From JAFEBO01 sp044221315 (GTDB lineage: Bacteria; Planctomycetota; Phycisphaerae; Phycisphaerales; UBA1924), in assembly GCA_044221315.1 (NCBI GenBank), contig JBGAPK010000008.1:73653-137652 (forward strand): a stretch of 64,000 nucleotides of DNA. Reading direction: 5' to 3'. Below the pieces are notes generated by a model. It searched no databases. It had not been told where the DNA came from and saw only the letters and a program-made list of their open reading frames with translations. How positions within the stretch are numbered: position 1 is the first letter of the stretch; each line of letters opens with the position of its first letter. Shown one piece after another: positions 32,805-41,546 of the stretch. The position numbers and the translations under genes were made by a program.

Positions 32805-34404
32805 TGACGGAGTCCTCTCTGATGGTCTGCCTGGTGTTGTTCAGGGTGTTTGGCTGGAGACGCGCGGCGGGTCGGCGGCTGATCTTGTAGATGACGTTGT
32901 CGGTGTTGGAAACGACGTAAAGGTTGCCGTCGGGGCCCTGCTCGATGTCCGGGGTAATGCCGAATCCGGTGCCGATCTGGAGCGTTTCGCTCTCGGTGCC
33001 GTCGAACTTCTGTGCGCGGAAGAGGTTGTCGGCGACGTGATCGGCGAGTCGGGGGTCGGCGCTGACATCGACGTGCAGGCGGTCGGGCGTGAGTTTCAGG
33101 CGGTAGAGGCTGCCGCCGTTGGCGCCGACCTGGGCGAAGCCGCGGGCCGAGCCGATCCAAAGCGTGCCGTCGTATTCCGGTCCGAGAGCGGTGCCTTTGA
33201 CGAAGGCGGTGCCGGCGGGGCCGATCTCGTAGCGCCAACTGAATTCGGGATCAACATAGACGGCGCCGGGGAGCATGAACAAGCGCGCGAGCGCCGCTTC
33301 CGGGGTGTAGGCGATGCGCGTCGGCGGAAAGCGGTTCTGCTGGAGGGCGCTGTTGAACTGAGTCGTCTCGATGAACTTGAAATCAGACAAGCGGCTGATC
33401 GGTCCGCCGAACTGGATCCAGCCGCCGTTCATGCCGGGGATGATGCGGTTGAGTTCGCTGTAGGCGTCGTCGGCGTTCTCTGTTTCCCAGAGGTAGCCGG
33501 AATAGGGATCGAACGCCATTCCGAAGCCGTTGCGATGGCCGTAGGAATAGACCTTCTGGATGTTGGCGCCGACCTGGCCGCCGATGGCGGCCCCGGCGGC
33601 GAAGAAGGGGTTGTCGGCCGGGGTTGAACCGTCGGTGTTGAGGCGGAGGATCACGCCGGAAAGATGGGCATTGTCGGGTGCGGGCCCGCCGAAGGTGTCG
33701 TCGACGAAGGGGGCGGTAACGAAGGGGCCGTTGGCGAGGTTCTGCATCCAGCCGCGCCGGCCCTGGTCGCCCATAAAGACATAGAGCTTTCCGTCGGGTC
33801 CGAAGTGGATGACGCCGCCGTTGTGGTTGCCGGCGGGGTTGCCGGCGTTGTTGGTGCCTGGGTGGCCGGGAACGACGACATTGTCGGTCTGCAGCGAGCG
33901 GAGGCTGATGATGTTGCGATCGAAAGTGAGGGCGGAGCCGTTCCAGACGAAGCGATCGACGCGGTTGGCGACGAGCGGCGTTTCGAGCGTGACGGTGGTG
34001 TCGACGCCCGTGCTGCTCTCGGTCCAGCGGACGTACACGTAGGGAAATTCCGGAAAGTTCGGATCGAGAGCGGCGCTCAGGAGGCCGCGTTCAGAAGCGG
34101 AGTTGACAGCGAGATCAAGCACGGGCGTGGGCTGGAGGACTCCGTTGGTGACGCGCTTGATCTGTCCCGAGGCCTTCTCGAGCACGAGGAAGTCATTGGC
34201 GGCGAGGAAGACGATGCCGATGGGCTGCGAGATCCCCGAATTCAGCACGACCGTGACCTGGAGGTTGGGGTCGAGGATGGTGAGCGGGGTCGTGTCGGCG
34301 AAACCGGGCGAGGCGATCATCGCGCCGAGCAGGGCGGCTCCGATCGACGCGCGAGATATAGGATCGGCCCCATGGTGACCCGAACGTGGTCCGTGTGTGC
34401 GCAT
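32797..34404 (-). CDS. Secreted glucose/sorbosone dehydrogenase family protein (PQQ-dependent type)
   Basis: 535 residues. A signal peptide (GAALLGAMIASPGFAD) is followed by a six-bladed beta-propeller of the GSDH/YliI family. Characteristic blocks are NHNGGVIHFGPDGKLYVFMGDQG, VYSYGHRNGFGMAFDPYSG and LWETENADDAYSELNRI, including the conserved His and Arg of the PQQ/calcium site (GHRN), with EYDGTLWIGSARGFAQ later. The likely reaction is oxidation of aldose sugars in the periplasm, with PQQ as cofactor if supplied. The ATG at 34404 has GGGAG about 11 bases upstream. It overlaps the PEP-CTERM gene by 8 bases. Confidence 0.85.
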   Translation of the reverse strand: MRTHGPRSGHHGADPISRASIGAALLGAMIASPGFADTTPLTILDPNLQVTVVLNSGISQPIGIVFLAANDFLVLEKASGQIKRVTNGVLQPTPVLDLAVNSASERGLLSAALDPNFPEFPYVYVRWTESSTGVDTTVTLETPLVANRVDRFVWNGSALTFDRNIISLRSLQTDNVVVPGHPGTNNAGNPAGNHNGGVIHFGPDGKLYVFMGDQGRRGWMQNLANGPFVTAPFVDDTFGGPAPDNAHLSGVILRLNTDGSTPADNPFFAAGAAIGGQVGANIQKVYSYGHRNGFGMAFDPYSGYLWETENADDAYSELNRIIPGMNGGWIQFGGPISRLSDFKFIETTQFNSALQQNRFPPTRIAYTPEAALARLFMLPGAVYVDPEFSWRYEIGPAGTAFVKGTALGPEYDGTLWIGSARGFAQVGANGGSLYRLKLTPDRLHVDVSADPRLADHVADNLFRAQKFDGTESETLQIGTGFGITPDIEQGPDGNLYVVSNTDNVIYKISRRPAARLQPNTLNNTRQTIREDSVND

Positions 34405-34720
34405 GAATCTAATTCTCCCTCGGGTGACACGCCCACGCGGCTTCCTCTGTGCCCCGAAGACGTGGTCTCCGCGCTTCGCGATCGTGGCCCGCCCGCGCGG
34501 CGTCGGTCTGCAATCTATGTTGTTGGATGCAGCGTTGATTGCAGAAACGGATCGCCAAACGAGCGGATTTCTCCGCATGAGGCGAGCTCTGGAAACACAA
34601 CGAAAACCGGGCAATTTACACCGAAATTGTCGGGCTTGCCAGAAAACTTCGCGTTTTAAGTTAGGAACTCTGCGAAAACAGTTTGGGCCGCGATCATCGA
34701 GCGCGCGTTCACGCAGGGAA
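34405..34720. other. 316-base spacer upstream of the secreted-protein block
   Basis: AT-richer than its surroundings, particularly 34600-34690. It separates the DUF4239 gene (3' end) from the dehydrogenase gene (5' end), both on the minus strand, and probably contains the promoter for the 26-34 kb block. No specific promoter or riboswitch was assigned. Confidence 0.45.
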
Positions 34721-35488
34721 TCATCGTTCTTGTCCGGTGAATTTGAGCGCCGCCAACGGCGCGTCGCTCAACCGGAGCAGGCCCGCCCTCGGATGGTCGA
34801 GATCGATGGTGATCCAGAGAGCGCCGCACACGACGATCGCGAGCGGCATGGTGAGCGGCACGCGTCGCTTGCCGTTCAGGCCGAATCCGTAGCCGATGAC
34901 ACCGACGGCAAGGGCCGAACAGGCGATGAGTAGCCAAAGGACCAGGTAGGGCAGGTGTTTCATTCCGGCAGCCATGCGCAGCGTGTGCAGATCGATGACC
35001 TGGTTGACCGGGTCGAGCACGGCGAGCGCGACGATTGGCTTGGCGTTGACGCCGTCGCGCGCGGCGGCCCAGATCCTTGCCTGGAGCTGGTCGATCTTTG
35101 CCGCGGACTCGGCTGAGAGTCCGTGCCTCAGCTTGGGAGATTCCTCGATGCGGTGCTTGGTGTAGGCGTGCAGGGCGCCGCGCAGGCCGGCGGCGTTCGC
35201 ATCGTCGATGAGGTCTGCCCGGAGGTAGGCGGTGCCGATCGCGTTGGCCTCCTGGACGATCAAGTCCTGGCGTTCCATGAACCGGGATGCGGCCGCGGAA
35301 AAGCTGAAGCCGAGCAGGAGCCCGAGCAGGCCGAGCACGGCACCCTGCACCGCGCCGACCTGCGCGCCGGCCTTCGCGTCGGGCTCGGACGCCGACCAGC
35401 GCCCGGCGCGGAAGCCGATTTCGAGAGCAACGATCAGCGCGACAAGGAGACCCAGGGCGATCGATACGTCTTCAAAGGCGAACATCAC
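34721..35488 (-). CDS. DUF4239 membrane protein (bestrophin-like)
   Basis: 255 residues with about four transmembrane helices: one near residues 8-26 (ALGLLVALIVALEIG), one near 47-62 (AVLGLLGLLLGFSFSAA), and two near 180-200 and 213-230 (YLVLWLLIACSALAVGVIG; MPLAIVVCGALW). The central loop RQDLIVQEANAIGTAYLRADLI is the diagnostic DUF4239 helix. This family is annotated as bestrophin-like, hence a possible anion channel, but no direct functional evidence exists. It is the last gene of a tight five-gene minus-strand run (18-43 bases between genes) with the glucosidase, LOG, phosphoketolase and PPK2 genes. Confidence 0.82.
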   Translation of the reverse strand: MMFAFEDVSIALGLLVALIVALEIGFRAGRWSASEPDAKAGAQVGAVQGAVLGLLGLLLGFSFSAAASRFMERQDLIVQEANAIGTAYLRADLIDDANAAGLRGALHAYTKHRIEESPKLRHGLSAESAAKIDQLQARIWAAARDGVNAKPIVALAVLDPVNQVIDLHTLRMAAGMKHLPYLVLWLLIACSALAVGVIGYGFGLNGKRRVPLTMPLAIVVCGALWITIDLDHPRAGLLRLSDAPLAALKFTGQER

Positions 35489-35506
35489 GCTGCGGAACTC
35501 CCTTGC

Positions 35507-38206
35507 TCAGGTCCGGGCCACCGCGGGGCGGGTTGCCCGCACCGGGCGCCCGGCGAGCAGGTCTCCGGGCTTGATCCTTTCAAAGAAATCTACCACAAAG
35601 GCGATGATGCCGGTCCAGCCCGTCTGGTGGTTGGCGCCGAGGCCTGTGCCGGTATCGCCGTGGAAATACTCGTAGAAGAGGACGTGGTCGCGCCAGTACG
35701 GGTCGCTGGCGAATCTCGGATCGGTTCCGTTGACGGGGCGGCGGCCGTGATCATCGGCGAGGAAGAGTGACTCGAGGCGGCGGACGATCTCGGCAGCGAC
35801 TTCGTAGAGGTTCTTGTGCTGGCCGGAGCCGGTGGGGCATTCGACGGTGAATTCATTGCCGTAGTACATATAGAGATTCACCAGGCCGCGGATGAGGAGA
35901 ACGTTGACCGGCATCCAGACGGGCCCGCGCCAATTGGAGTTGCCCCCGAAGGTGCCGCTGCGAGATTCGGCGGGTTCGTAATCGACGCGGAAGGGCTGGT
36001 TGCCCACGTTCAGGATGTACGGACTGTCGGCGTGCTCCCGCGAGAGGGAGCGGATGCCGTGGGGGGAGAGGAACTGCTTCTCGTCGAGCATGCGGGAGAG
36101 AATGCGGCGGAGCTTCTCCTCGTTGAGGACGGAGAGAAGGAGGCGTCCGCCGGCGCCGGGAGTGCGGGCGGGGTGGATGTTGGCCATCAGTTCGACATGG
36201 CGCGAGGTAAAGGCGGCGAGGCGATCGCGGACCTTGGGCATCGAGGCGAGAGCGTCCTTGGGGAAGACGGTGCTGGCCATCAGCGGCATGAGGCCGACCA
36301 TGGAGCGGAGCTTTAGGCGCTGGGAGGTGCCGTCGGGGAGTACGAGCACGTCGTAGAAGAAGCCGTCCTCCTCGTCCCAGAGGCTGCCGGAGTCGTCGTC
36401 GGCCCGGTGCATCGAGCCTGCGATCCAGAGGAAGTGCTCGACGTACTTGGCGACGGATTCCTCGAAGGCCGGGTCGTCGGGCGCGAGTTCGAGGGCCATC
36501 TGGAGCAGGGTGTGGCTGAAGAACGCCATCCACGCGGTGCCGTCGGCCTGGTGAAGGTGGCCGCCGGTTGGGAGGGGGGCGCTTCGGTCGAAGACGCCGA
36601 TGTTGTCGAGCCCGAGGAAGCCGCCGCTGAACAGGTTGCGTCCGTCGGGGTCCTTGCGGTTGACCCACCAGTTGAAGTTCTGGGCGAGCTTGTTGAAAGT
36701 GGCGCGGAAGAAAACCGGGTCCTGATCTCCCGCGAGTTTGCGCATGTTGTAGAAAAAGACGGTGGCCCAGGCGTGGACAGGTGGATTGACATCGCCGAAA
36801 TTCCACTCGTAGGCGGGGATCTGGCCGTTGGGGTGCATGTAGTTCTCGCTGAGCATGAGCGAGAGTTGTTCCTTGGCGAAGTCGGGATCAACCTGCTGGA
36901 GCGCGAGCACGTGGAAGGCCAAATCCCAGGCGGCGTACCACGGGTACTCCCACTTGTCGGGCATGGAGATGATGTGGCGGTTGAGCATGTGGAACCACTC
37001 GCGGTTGCGCGAGGACTTCTTGCCGCCGGAGATGGGGTTGGCGTTGTGCTCGTCGAGCCAGCGGTCGAGGTCGTAGAAGTAGAACTGCTTGGACCAGAGC
37101 ATGCCGGCAAGAGATTGGCGCATGATCGAGGCGCGATCGGCGTCGAGCGAGGCGGGAATGACCTCGCGGTAGAACTCGTCGGCTTCGAGCTTGCGGCACT
37201 TCATGGTTGCGTCGAAGGTCTCGAACGGCTTCACTTCGTTGCTTGGGGGTGCGAGGCGCAGGCGGATGGAGCGGGAAGCGCCGGCGGGAACTTCGAGGAT
37301 GTAGCACGCGGCGGACTTCGTGCCGGACTTCGACGGATTTACGGTGTTCATTGCGCCGTGGACGAGGCGGTTGTTGAACGCGTCCTTGACATACGGCTGT
37401 GCGAGCGGCTGATTCCAGAGGCGCTGGGTATTGGTCTCGTTTTCTGTAAAGATGAGCTCGGGCGAGCCCTCGCAACTGAGTTGCATCGCTCCGAGATCGG
37501 GGTGCTGCGCGCTGATGACGCGGAAGCCCTTGCCGGCGGGCGCTTCGCGCAGAAGCGGCCTGGGGGCCTGGGGCCGCATCCACCATTCGTTGCGGAACCA
37601 CAGGTGGGGCAGGAGGTGGAGGGTTGCGGTATCCGGGCCGGCGTTGGTGACGGTGATGAGGATGCAGGTGTCGGCCGGGGAGGCCTTGGCGAACTCGACG
37701 GCGATGTCGAAGTACCGGCCGTCATCGAAAACACCGGTGTCGGTCAGTTCGTACTCGGGCTCGTGCCTGGCGCGGCCGCGATTGGTCGCGACGATGTGGT
37801 CGTAGGGGTAGGCCCTCTGCGGGTACTTGTAGATGTAGCGCATCCACGAATGGGTGGGAGTGCTGTCGTCGTAGAAATAGCACTCCTTGACGTCCTCGCC
37901 GTGGTTGCCCTCGTTGTTGGTGAGGCCGAAGAGGCGTTCCTTGATGATCGGGTCTTTTCCGTTCCAGAAGGCGAGCGCGAAGCAGAGACGCTGCTGATCG
38001 TCGCTGTAGCCGGCGATGCCGTCCTCGCCCCACTTGTAGGCGCGGGAGCGGGCGTGATCGTGAGGGAAGTAATTCCAGGCGTCGCCGTTGTCGGAGTAGT
38101 CCTCGCGGACGGTGCCCCATTGGCGTTCGCTGAGGTAGGGGCCCCAGGCTTTCCACGGAGTTGCCGGATCGCGCGCGTCCACGAGTCTTTGGCGTTCGGG
38201 ATTCAT
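35507..38206 (-). CDS. GH63/MGH1-like glucosidase
   Basis: 899 residues. No signal peptide is seen, so it is cytoplasmic. The N-terminal beta-rich domain (WGTVREDYSDNGDAWNYFPHD, RYIYKYPQRAYPYDHIV) leads into an (alpha/alpha)6 barrel. Barrel blocks include WSKQFYFYDLDRWL, WYAAWDLAFHVLALQQVDPDFA (acid in WDL), AYEWNFGDVNPPVHAWA, and late NWRGPVWMPVNVLLIRGL with conserved Trp/Asp residues, all typical of the MGH1-like (GH63) family. Relatives hydrolyse alpha-glucosides, including glucosylglycerate or mannosylglycerate; the exact substrate is open. It lies between the LOG gene and DUF4239 in a compact operon with phosphoketolase and PPK2. Confidence 0.88.
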   Translation of the reverse strand: MNPERQRLVDARDPATPWKAWGPYLSERQWGTVREDYSDNGDAWNYFPHDHARSRAYKWGEDGIAGYSDDQQRLCFALAFWNGKDPIIKERLFGLTNNEGNHGEDVKECYFYDDSTPTHSWMRYIYKYPQRAYPYDHIVATNRGRARHEPEYELTDTGVFDDGRYFDIAVEFAKASPADTCILITVTNAGPDTATLHLLPHLWFRNEWWMRPQAPRPLLREAPAGKGFRVISAQHPDLGAMQLSCEGSPELIFTENETNTQRLWNQPLAQPYVKDAFNNRLVHGAMNTVNPSKSGTKSAACYILEVPAGASRSIRLRLAPPSNEVKPFETFDATMKCRKLEADEFYREVIPASLDADRASIMRQSLAGMLWSKQFYFYDLDRWLDEHNANPISGGKKSSRNREWFHMLNRHIISMPDKWEYPWYAAWDLAFHVLALQQVDPDFAKEQLSLMLSENYMHPNGQIPAYEWNFGDVNPPVHAWATVFFYNMRKLAGDQDPVFFRATFNKLAQNFNWWVNRKDPDGRNLFSGGFLGLDNIGVFDRSAPLPTGGHLHQADGTAWMAFFSHTLLQMALELAPDDPAFEESVAKYVEHFLWIAGSMHRADDDSGSLWDEEDGFFYDVLVLPDGTSQRLKLRSMVGLMPLMASTVFPKDALASMPKVRDRLAAFTSRHVELMANIHPARTPGAGGRLLLSVLNEEKLRRILSRMLDEKQFLSPHGIRSLSREHADSPYILNVGNQPFRVDYEPAESRSGTFGGNSNWRGPVWMPVNVLLIRGLVNLYMYYGNEFTVECPTGSGQHKNLYEVAAEIVRRLESLFLADDHGRRPVNGTDPRFASDPYWRDHVLFYEYFHGDTGTGLGANHQTGWTGIIAFVVDFFERIKPGDLLAGRPVRATRPAVART

Positions 38207-38242
38207 GTGTGAGCCTCCGCTCGGCTGTGGTGGAAAGGCGAA

Positions 38243-38980
38243 TCAGGCGCCGGCCCGCGGGTCCGCCTGCTGTCTTTGCCAGGTGGCGTGGAACTGCCGC
38301 ACCAGCGCGATCGCTTCGTCCGCAGTGCTCAGGCAGTGGGGGATTTCAAGATCTTTCGGGCTGGCGAGGTTGAGGCGCTCGTCGAGCATGCTGGCCTTCG
38401 CCCATTCGACGAATCCGGACCACATCTTGCCCACGAGGATGAGCGGCACGTTCTCGACGTGGCGGACCTGAAGCAACTGCCAGATCATCAGCGTCTCCAG
38501 CACGGTGCCGATCCCTCCGGGCACGACGACGAACGCGTCGGAGGCAATCACGAAGTGCTGGAGGCGGCTGAAGAAGGTCTTGTGGGTGAAGGCCTGCTCG
38601 ACGAACGGATTGACGTCCTGTTCGAAGGGAAGATCGACGCGGATTCCCACCGAGCGCCCGGCGCCTGTCACGCCGGCCGCGCCCTCGTTGGCGGCCTGCA
38701 TGAGGCCCGGCCCGCCCCCGGTGACGATGTCGCAGCCCATCTCGGTGAAGGCTCTCGAGGCCCGTTTGACCTCTTCGTACACGAACGAACCGGGTTGGGC
38801 CCGGGCCGATCCGAAAATGGCGACGCGGTATCGTTCGCGCCGGGAGGGCCGGAGGCGGGTGAGGTTGTTCACGACCTCCCACAGGTCCATGACGGACGCG
38901 GCGAGAATCTCCCGGACGCTTTCCTCATCTGCGAGGCTGACGAACTTGGAGTCGTCGGTCTTTCCCGCATCCCTGGACAT
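38243..38980 (-). CDS. LOG family protein (TIGR00730-like Rossmann fold)
   Basis: 245 residues. Signatures are VAIFGSARAQPGS, GGGPGLMQAANEGA and VVVPGGIGTVLETLMIWQL, the PGGxGTxxE motif shared by LOG-type phosphoribohydrolases and lysine-decarboxylase-like proteins. Many LOG enzymes cleave nucleoside monophosphates to a base and ribose 5-phosphate, including cytokinin precursors in plants. The N-terminal 45 residues are an extra helical segment (EESVREILAASVMDLWEVVNNLTRL) that resembles the longer bacterial class. It sits 33 bases downstream of the phosphoketolase gene and 36 bases upstream of the glucosidase gene. Confidence 0.88.
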   Translation of the reverse strand: MSRDAGKTDDSKFVSLADEESVREILAASVMDLWEVVNNLTRLRPSRRERYRVAIFGSARAQPGSFVYEEVKRASRAFTEMGCDIVTGGGPGLMQAANEGAAGVTGAGRSVGIRVDLPFEQDVNPFVEQAFTHKTFFSRLQHFVIASDAFVVVPGGIGTVLETLMIWQLLQVRHVENVPLILVGKMWSGFVEWAKASMLDERLNLASPKDLEIPHCLSTADEAIALVRQFHATWQRQQADPRAGA

Positions 38981-39013
38981 GGCGAACTCCCCGGCGGACG
39001 CCGGATGCCTGCT

Positions 39014-41503
39014 TTAGGCGTTGTCCCCTTCGGTGGAGCTGCGAACGCCGCTCTTTGTTCCGCCGCCTCCCCACTTCCATTCGAGGATGCGTGGCTCGTC
39101 CTCGCCGCGCCTGGTGATGTACTGGCGGTGCTCGATGAGAGCGTCGCGGATGGCCTGCTTGGCGTAAGCGGCGCGGGAGCCGAGCGAGGGGACGCGGTCG
39201 ATCACGTCGCCGACGAGGTGGAAGCGGTCGAGCTCGTTGAGCACGCACATGTCGAAGGGAGTCGTGGTGGTGCCTTCTTCTTTGTAGCCGCGGACGTGGA
39301 TGTTGCTGTGGTTGGTGCGGCGATATGTGAGGCGGTGGATCAGCCACGGGTAGCCGTGGAAGGCGAAGACGACCGGCTTGTCCTTGGTGAAGAGGACGTC
39401 GAAGTCGTGGTCGGAGAGGCCGTGCGGGTGTTCCTTCTCGGGCTGGAGCGTCATGAGATCGACGACGTTGACGACGCGGACCTTGATCTCGGGGATGTGC
39501 TTGCGGAGCAGATCGACCGCGGCGAGGGTCTCGAGGGTGGGGACGTCGCCGCAGCAGCCCATGACGACGTCGGGCTCGCCGCCCCGATCATTGCTTGCGA
39601 ACTCCCAGATGCCGATGCCGGCCTCGCAGTGCTTGACGGCCTGGTCCATGGTGAGCCACTGCGGGGCGGGCTGCTTGCCGGCGACGATGACGTTGACGTA
39701 ATTGCGGCTGCGGAGGCAGTGGTCGGTCACGCTGAGCAGGCAGTTGGCGTCGGGGGGCAGGTAGACGCGGATGACCTCGGCCTTCTTGTTGACGACGTGA
39801 TCGATGAAGCCGGGGTCCTGGTGGCTGAAGCCGTTGTGGTCCTGGCGCCAGACGTGGCTGGAGAGCAGGTAGTTGAGTGAGGCGATGGGGCGACGCCAGC
39901 CGATGTCGTTGCAGACCTTGAGCCACTTGGCGTGCTGGTTGAACATCGAGTCGATGATGTGGATGAAGGCCTCGTAGCAGCTGAAGAATCCGTGGCGGCC
40001 GGTGAGCAGGTAGGCCTCGAGCCAGCCCTGGCACTGGTGCTCGCTGAGCATCTCCATGACGCGCCCGTCGGGGGCGATGTTGTCGTCGTAGGCCACGGTC
40101 TCGCCAACGAAGCCGCGCTTGGTGACGGCGAAGACATCCTGCCAGCGGTTGGAGGCGGCCTCGTCGGGGCTGAAGAGGCGGAAGTTCCTGCTCGCGAGAT
40201 TGCGCTTCATGATCTCGGCGAGGAATTTTCCTTGGACGCGGGTGGCCTCGGCCGTGATGGCGCCGGGGGCGGTGACGTTGACTGCGAAGTCGCGGAAATC
40301 GGGCATTTTCAGGTCGTGGAGCAGCAGGCCGCCGTTGGCATGGGGGTTGGCGCCCATGCGCTTCTCGCCCTCTGGCGCGAGCGCGGCGAGTTCGGGAACG
40401 AAGCGGCCGTTCTTGTCGAAGAGTTCCTCGGGCTTGTAGCTCTTCATCCACTGTTCGAGGATGCGGATGTGCGTGGCCTTTTCCATGTCGCCCATGGGGA
40501 CCTGGTGCGAGCGCCAGTAGCCCTCGCACTTCTTGCCGTCGATTTCCTTGGGGCAGGTCCAGCCCTTTGGTGAGCGGAGGACGATCATGGGCCAGCGCGG
40601 GCGTTCCTTGAAGCCGTTCTTGCGTGCCTCGTGCTGGATGGCGTGGATCTTTGCGATGACGGTGTCGAGCACGCCGGCCATCAGGTTGTGCATCGTGTTG
40701 GGGTCGTCGCCTTCCACATAGTGCGGGTCATAGCCGTAGCCGCGCATGAGGGCGTCGAGTTCCTCGTGCGGGATGCGGGCGAGGACCGTCGGGTTGGCGA
40801 TCTTGTAGCCATTCAGATGGAGGATGGGGAGGACCGCGCCGTCGGTGATGGGATTGAGGAACTTGTTGGAGTGCCAGCTTGTGGCGAGCGCACCCGTCTC
40901 GGCCTCGCCGTCGCCGATGACGCAGGCGACGATCAGGTCGGGGTTGTCGAACGCGGCGCCGAAGGCGTGCGACATCGCGTAGCCGAGTTCGCCCCCTTCG
41001 TGGATGGAGCCGGGGGTTTCTGGGGCGACGTGGCTGGGGATGCCGCCGGGGAAGGAGAACTGGGTGAAGAGGCGCTTCATGCCTTCTTCATCCTGCGAGA
41101 TGTTGGGGTAGACCTCGCTGTAGGTGCCTTCGAGATAGACGTTGGCGACGAGCGCCGGCCCGCCGTGGCCGGGGCCGGCGACATAGAGCACGCTCAGGTC
41201 GTGCTGGCGGATGACGCGGTTGAGGTGGACGTAGATGAAGTTGAGGCCGGGCGTGGTGCCCCAGTGGCCGAGCAGGCGGGGTTTGATGTGCTCCTTGGTG
41301 AGGGGTTCTTTGAGGAGCGGATTGTCGAGCAGATAGATCTGGCCGACGGAGAGGTAGTTCGCGGCGCGCCAGTAGGCGTCGATGCGCCGGAGATCAGGCG
41401 GGGCGAGGGGGCCGGCGGCCGAAGACTTCGCGGGAATCCGGACGTTTTCTGGGGTCCGGGGCTTGAGGGCGCCCTTGTGTTTCGACGAGGCGACGCGTGT
41501 CAT
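39014..41503 (-). CDS. xfp: Phosphoketolase (xylulose-5-P/fructose-6-P)
   Basis: 829 residues, full length for Xfp. N-terminal IDAYWRAANYLSVGQIYLL and GHWGTTPGLNFIYVHLNRVI are family signatures. The thiamine diphosphate site is marked by GPGHGGPALVAN and GDGEAETGALATSWHSNKF. Later come RPRWPMIVLRSPKGW, the SHVWRQDHNGFSHQDPG block and VVFAFHGYPWLIHRLTY. The enzyme splits xylulose 5-phosphate or fructose 6-phosphate with phosphate to acetyl-phosphate plus a C3/C4 sugar phosphate. It follows PPK2 by 43 bases and precedes LOG and the glucosidase, pointing to a stress or overflow carbon module. No acetate kinase or phosphotransacetylase gene is in the window. Confidence 0.97.
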   Translation of the reverse strand: MTRVASSKHKGALKPRTPENVRIPAKSSAAGPLAPPDLRRIDAYWRAANYLSVGQIYLLDNPLLKEPLTKEHIKPRLLGHWGTTPGLNFIYVHLNRVIRQHDLSVLYVAGPGHGGPALVANVYLEGTYSEVYPNISQDEEGMKRLFTQFSFPGGIPSHVAPETPGSIHEGGELGYAMSHAFGAAFDNPDLIVACVIGDGEAETGALATSWHSNKFLNPITDGAVLPILHLNGYKIANPTVLARIPHEELDALMRGYGYDPHYVEGDDPNTMHNLMAGVLDTVIAKIHAIQHEARKNGFKERPRWPMIVLRSPKGWTCPKEIDGKKCEGYWRSHQVPMGDMEKATHIRILEQWMKSYKPEELFDKNGRFVPELAALAPEGEKRMGANPHANGGLLLHDLKMPDFRDFAVNVTAPGAITAEATRVQGKFLAEIMKRNLASRNFRLFSPDEAASNRWQDVFAVTKRGFVGETVAYDDNIAPDGRVMEMLSEHQCQGWLEAYLLTGRHGFFSCYEAFIHIIDSMFNQHAKWLKVCNDIGWRRPIASLNYLLSSHVWRQDHNGFSHQDPGFIDHVVNKKAEVIRVYLPPDANCLLSVTDHCLRSRNYVNVIVAGKQPAPQWLTMDQAVKHCEAGIGIWEFASNDRGGEPDVVMGCCGDVPTLETLAAVDLLRKHIPEIKVRVVNVVDLMTLQPEKEHPHGLSDHDFDVLFTKDKPVVFAFHGYPWLIHRLTYRRTNHSNIHVRGYKEEGTTTTPFDMCVLNELDRFHLVGDVIDRVPSLGSRAAYAKQAIRDALIEHRQYITRRGEDEPRILEWKWGGGGTKSGVRSSTEGDNA

Positions 41504-41546
41504 GTTTGATTCTCCAAAGGGTCTCTGGGCCGCTTGTTTGATGGGA

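Noticed and set aside
36407..39880. Two long plus-strand frames of 601 and 534 codons
   Set aside because: They are antisense to the GH63-like, LOG and phosphoketolase genes, which have strong motifs. The plus-strand frames have no motif.
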